This document shows positions 61,468 to 64,000 of a DNA stretch of 64,000 bases, piece by piece. Positions within the stretch are counted from its first letter, which is position 1. Each line of letters opens with the position of its first letter. Origin of the DNA: UBA3775 sp964584255 (GTDB lineage Bacteria > Bacillota > Clostridia > Lachnospirales > Lachnospiraceae); NCBI GenBank assembly GCA_964584255.1, contig CAZOZM010000001.1, forward strand, positions 62,001 to 126,000, read 5' to 3'. The notes under the pieces were generated by a model. It ran no database searches. It was given only the letters and a program-made list of their open reading frames with translations, and was not told where the DNA came from. Made by a program: the position numbers and the translations under genes.

Positions 61468-63024
61468 ATGGAAGACTGGATTAAGATTGTGATCGCAGTT
61501 GTAGTCACCGCTATTATTGTTGCACTTATAACTTGGAAGGCATCTACTACTTATAGAATTAAGGTTTATGAAGCTAAAATTGGTACTGCTGAAGAAAAAG
61601 CTGAAGAAATTCAGAAAGAGGCAGAAAAAGTTGCAGAGACAATGAAGCGTGAGGCATTGCTTGAAGCCAAAGAAGAGGCCTTGAAAGCAAAGCATGATTT
61701 CGACCGCGAAAAAAAGGAACAGAGAGCTGAACTTCAGCGTTCCGAAAAACGATTAATTTCCAAAGAAGAAAATATTGACAGAAAAATGGAATCCCTTGAG
61801 AAAAAGGAAGCCAGAATGAACCAGAAAGAAATTGAACTGGATTCATTAAGGAATAAAGCGAAAGAAGCTGCCGATAAACAGCTTGCAGAGCTTGAGAGGA
61901 TTTCAGGATTAACCTCCGATAAGGCAAAGGAATATCTTTTACAAAGTGTTAAGGACGATTGTAAACATGAAATGGCAGTTCTTGTTAAGGATTTAGAATC
62001 AAAAGCAAGAGAAGATGCTGATAAAAAAGCAAAGGATATCGTTATCAATGCGATTCAGCGATGTGCGGCGGATTATGTTACTGAAGCAACCATTTCAGTT
62101 GTACAACTTCCTAATGATGAAATGAAAGGCCGAATAATCGGTAGAGAAGGTCGTAATATCCGTACGATTGAAACTCTTACAGGTGTAGATTTAATAATTG
62201 ATGATACGCCTGAAGCAGTAATACTTTCATGTCATGATCCTATTAGAAGGGAAATTGCAAGAATTGCTCTTGAGAGACTTATCATTGATGGACGTATTCA
62301 TCCTACCAGAATTGAAGAAATGGTTGAAAAGGCTCAAAAAGAAGTTGATTCCGTTATAAGAGAAGAAGGTGAGGCTGCTGTAATTAAGACAGGAGTTCAC
62401 GGACTTCATCCTGAATTAATTAAACTGCTCGGTCGAATGAAATTCCGTACAAGTTACGGCCAGAATGCTCTCAAGCATTCAATTGAAGTTTCAATTTTAT
62501 CAGGCCTTATTGCTTCAGAAATGGGACAGGATGTGAGAATTGCAAAAAGAGCCGGACTTCTTCATGATATCGGTAAGTCAGTCGATCATGAAGTGGAAGG
62601 AACTCATGTTCAGATTGGTGTTGATTTATGTAAAAAATATAAAGAATCAGCAATTGTACTTAATGCAATTGAAGCTCATCATGGAGACGTTGAATTTGGT
62701 TCTTTAATTGCATGTATAGTTCAGGCAGCTGATACAATTTCAGCAGCAAGACCTGGTGCAAGAAGAGAATCACTTGAGACATATACAAACAGATTAACAC
62801 AGTTAGAAGATATAGCCAACAGCTTTAAAGGAGTTGAAAAGTCATTTGCAATTCAGGCAGGTCGTGAAGTAAGAGTCATGGTTTTACCTGAGCAGGTAAG
62901 TGATGATGAGATGGTTCTTCTTGGCAGAGAATTAGCACAGAAAATTGAAAACGAACTGGAATATCCGGGTCAAATCAAGGTAAGTCTGATTAGAGAGTCA
63001 AGAGTAACTGATATTGCAAAATAA
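61468..63024 (+). CDS. rny: Ribonuclease Y
   Basis: This membrane-bound endoribonuclease starts mRNA decay in Bacillota. The 518-residue protein has an N-terminal TM segment (about 5-22), a long coiled coil (about 30-190, many KEE/EKK repeats), a KH domain (GRIIGREGRNIRTIETLTGVDLIIDD, in segments) and an HD domain (LKHSIEVSILSGLIASEMG, LLHDIGKSVDHE, EAHHGDVEF). ATG 61468 follows GGAGG. It has its own promoter and terminator. Confidence 0.96.
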   Translation: MEDWIKIVIAVVVTAIIVALITWKASTTYRIKVYEAKIGTAEEKAEEIQKEAEKVAETMKREALLEAKEEALKAKHDFDREKKEQRAELQRSEKRLISKEENIDRKMESLEKKEARMNQKEIELDSLRNKAKEAADKQLAELERISGLTSDKAKEYLLQSVKDDCKHEMAVLVKDLESKAREDADKKAKDIVINAIQRCAADYVTEATISVVQLPNDEMKGRIIGREGRNIRTIETLTGVDLIIDDTPEAVILSCHDPIRREIARIALERLIIDGRIHPTRIEEMVEKAQKEVDSVIREEGEAAVIKTGVHGLHPELIKLLGRMKFRTSYGQNALKHSIEVSILSGLIASEMGQDVRIAKRAGLLHDIGKSVDHEVEGTHVQIGVDLCKKYKESAIVLNAIEAHHGDVEFGSLIACIVQAADTISAARPGARRESLETYTNRLTQLEDIANSFKGVEKSFAIQAGREVRVMVLPEQVSDDEMVLLGRELAQKIENELEYPGQIKVSLIRESRVTDIAK

Positions 63025-63028
63025 TTTG

Positions 63029-63062
63029 TAGCTGTTCGTAGAAATACGGACAGCTATTTTTT
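63029..63062 (+). terminator. Terminator after rny
   Basis: TAGCTGTTCGTA (63029-63040) and TACGGACAGCTA (63045-63056) form a 12-pair stem with one T-G pair and a GAAA tetraloop, followed by six T (63057-63062). Confidence 0.93.
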
Positions 63063-63102
63063 ATTGTCACATTTTTATCGTGTACATGTATACAATTTAA
63101 TG

Positions 63103-63131
63103 TTGATTTTTTATGATATATGGATTAAAAT
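63103..63131 (+). promoter_or_regulatory. Promoter of the aminotransferase gene
   Basis: TTGATT at 63103-63108, a 17-base spacer and TAAAAT at 63126-63131. It predicts a leader of about 120 bases. Confidence 0.55.
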
Positions 63132-63188
63132 ATAAATCGTATGGCTAAATATAGGAGCCAAAAGTATTTCACCGGTATTTTTAAGAGC

Positions 63189-63245
63189 TTTGATTTGTGC
63201 CGAAGCGACATAAATCAAAAAAGTCTGCCGGGTGATTCGCTTCGG
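63189..63245 (+). promoter_or_regulatory. Mutually exclusive hairpins in the aminotransferase leader
   Basis: Hairpin A: TTTGATTT (63189-63196) with AAATCAAA (63212-63219). Hairpin B: CCGAAGCGA (63200-63208) with TCGCTTCGG (63237-63245), nine perfect pairs ending just before the ACGGAGG ribosome binding site. The 5' arm of B lies in the loop of A, so the two cannot form as simple nested hairpins; this is the layout of a switching leader. No known riboswitch class is recognised. Confidence 0.5.
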
Positions 63246-63259
63246 AACGGAGGATATAA

Positions 63260-64000
63260 ATGTCATTAACACTTTCTGAAAAAGCAAAAAAAGTAAAACC
63301 ATCTTCAACTCTTGCAATTACTGCTAAGGCAGGAGAACTTCGTGCACAGGGACACGATGTTGTAGGATTTGGTGCAGGAGAGCCGGATTTTTGTACTCCT
63401 GAAAATATTAAGAATGCTGCGAAAGAAGCAATAGATAACAACCAGACAAAATATACGGCTGCTTCAGGTATGCCTGCACTTAAAAAAGCCGTTTGTGATA
63501 AATTTAAGAGATTTAACGGTCTTGATTATGAGCCTTCTCAGGTCGTTATAAGCAATGGTGGAAAACATACATTAATGAATGTTTTTACAGCAATACTTAA
63601 TCCCGGAGATGAGGTAATAATACCGGCACCATATTGGCTCAGCTATCCTGAAATGGTAAAACTTGCAGACGGTGTTCCGGTATATGTAAAATGTGGGGTA
63701 GAGCAGAATTATAAAATCACTGCTAAGCAGCTCGCTGACGCATGTACGGAAAAAACAAAGGCATTTGTACTTACATCTCCAAGCAATCCGACAGGAATGA
63801 TGTATTCTAAAGAGGAACTTGAAGAAATTGCTAAGGTCATCATTGAAAAGGATATCTATGTTGTATCCGATGAAATTTACGAAAATCTTGTATATGACAA
63901 CAAGAAGGCTGTCAGCATTGCATCTTTAGGTGAAGAAATCTATAAGAGAACAATTACTTGCTGTGGTGTAGCTAAGGGCTATGCCATGACCGGCTGGAGA
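63260..64000 (+). CDS. Class I PLP aminotransferase, aspartate aminotransferase-like (3' end outside window)
   Basis: The first 247 residues are visible. They show the Igamma-subfamily aspartate aminotransferase pattern: LSEKAKKVKPSSTLAITAKA, VVGFGAGEPDFCTPENI, TKYTAASGMPALKKAV, ISNGGKHTLMNVF, IIPAPYWLSYPEMV, TSPSNPTGMMYSKEEL, VSDEIYENLVYD. The window ends at CGVAKGYAMTGWR, where the PLP lysine is expected (the K in VAKGYAMTG). GGAGG precedes ATG 63260. It probably interconverts aspartate and glutamate. Confidence 0.92.
   Translation, partial: MSLTLSEKAKKVKPSSTLAITAKAGELRAQGHDVVGFGAGEPDFCTPENIKNAAKEAIDNNQTKYTAASGMPALKKAVCDKFKRFNGLDYEPSQVVISNGGKHTLMNVFTAILNPGDEVIIPAPYWLSYPEMVKLADGVPVYVKCGVEQNYKITAKQLADACTEKTKAFVLTSPSNPTGMMYSKEELEEIAKVIIEKDIYVVSDEIYENLVYDNKKAVSIASLGEEIYKRTITCCGVAKGYAMTGWR

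Overview
The window is a 64 kb stretch of low-GC chromosome from a Gram-positive anaerobe of the Bacillota, most likely a Lachnospiraceae gut or rumen commensal. This is inferred from four things: the A+T-rich sequence; Clostridia-type gene order (rimP-nusA-rnpM-ylxQ-infB-rbfA-nrnA-truB-ribF-rpsO, radC-mreBCD-pbp2-minCD-rodA, yggS-sepF-divIVA-lspA-rluD); strong AGGAGG ribosome binding sites; and plant or mucin glycan hydrolases. I cannot name the species. Nearly everything is on the + strand; the clear minus-strand genes are a ClpP-class protease (29815-30441) and a DUF378 protein (54073-54270). I found no tRNA, rRNA, CRISPR array, insertion sequence or prophage.

Layout. 1-2711: end of a HAD phosphatase gene, a small membrane protein, an RluA-type pseudouridine synthase and RecU. 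2769-7421: a promoter and a compact histidine operon hisZ-hisG-hisD-hisIE; HisIE carries an extra N-terminal barrel that looks catalytically dead. 7497-16736: a 40-residue membrane protein, then the transcription/translation operon from rimP to rpsO, ended by a strong terminator. 16894-20274: promoter, tetrahydrofolate riboswitch, the folate ECF S-component folT and one long gene encoding two FolC domains in tandem. 20334-22250: a membrane-anchored GH5 cellulase with a C-terminal carbohydrate-binding module. 22417-24501: pnp. 24593-29818: a GH2 beta-galactosidase and a GH95 fucosidase.

29815-34918: tepA-like protease, then a transporter locus with a good promoter. Its first two genes, both for exported or anchored proteins, are frameshifted, while the ABC ATPase, two permeases and a signal-peptide protein are intact. 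34958-45381: uppP, ftsK/spoIIIE, mutL, miaA, a PLP lyase-like gene, radC and mreB. 45402-53495: mreC, mreD, an oversized class B PBP, minC, a short MinD, rodA and a lipoprotein D,D-carboxypeptidase. 53541-64000: a small P-loop protein, DUF378, an HlyD-like protein, yggS, sepF, divIVA, lspA, rluD, an AAA/DUF4143 ATPase, a BlaI-type repressor, RNase Y and the start of an aminotransferase gene with a structured leader.

Most of the window is housekeeping: ribosome maturation, RNA decay (PNPase and RNase Y), envelope growth and division. The most interesting departures are the riboswitch-controlled FolC-FolC fusion, the pseudo-barrel fused to HisIE, the decaying exported-protein/ABC locus between tepA and uppP-ftsK, a roughly 265-residue insertion in the elongation PBP, and mutually exclusive hairpins in front of the last gene. 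All calls come from reading the sequence and recalling families; no database search was run.
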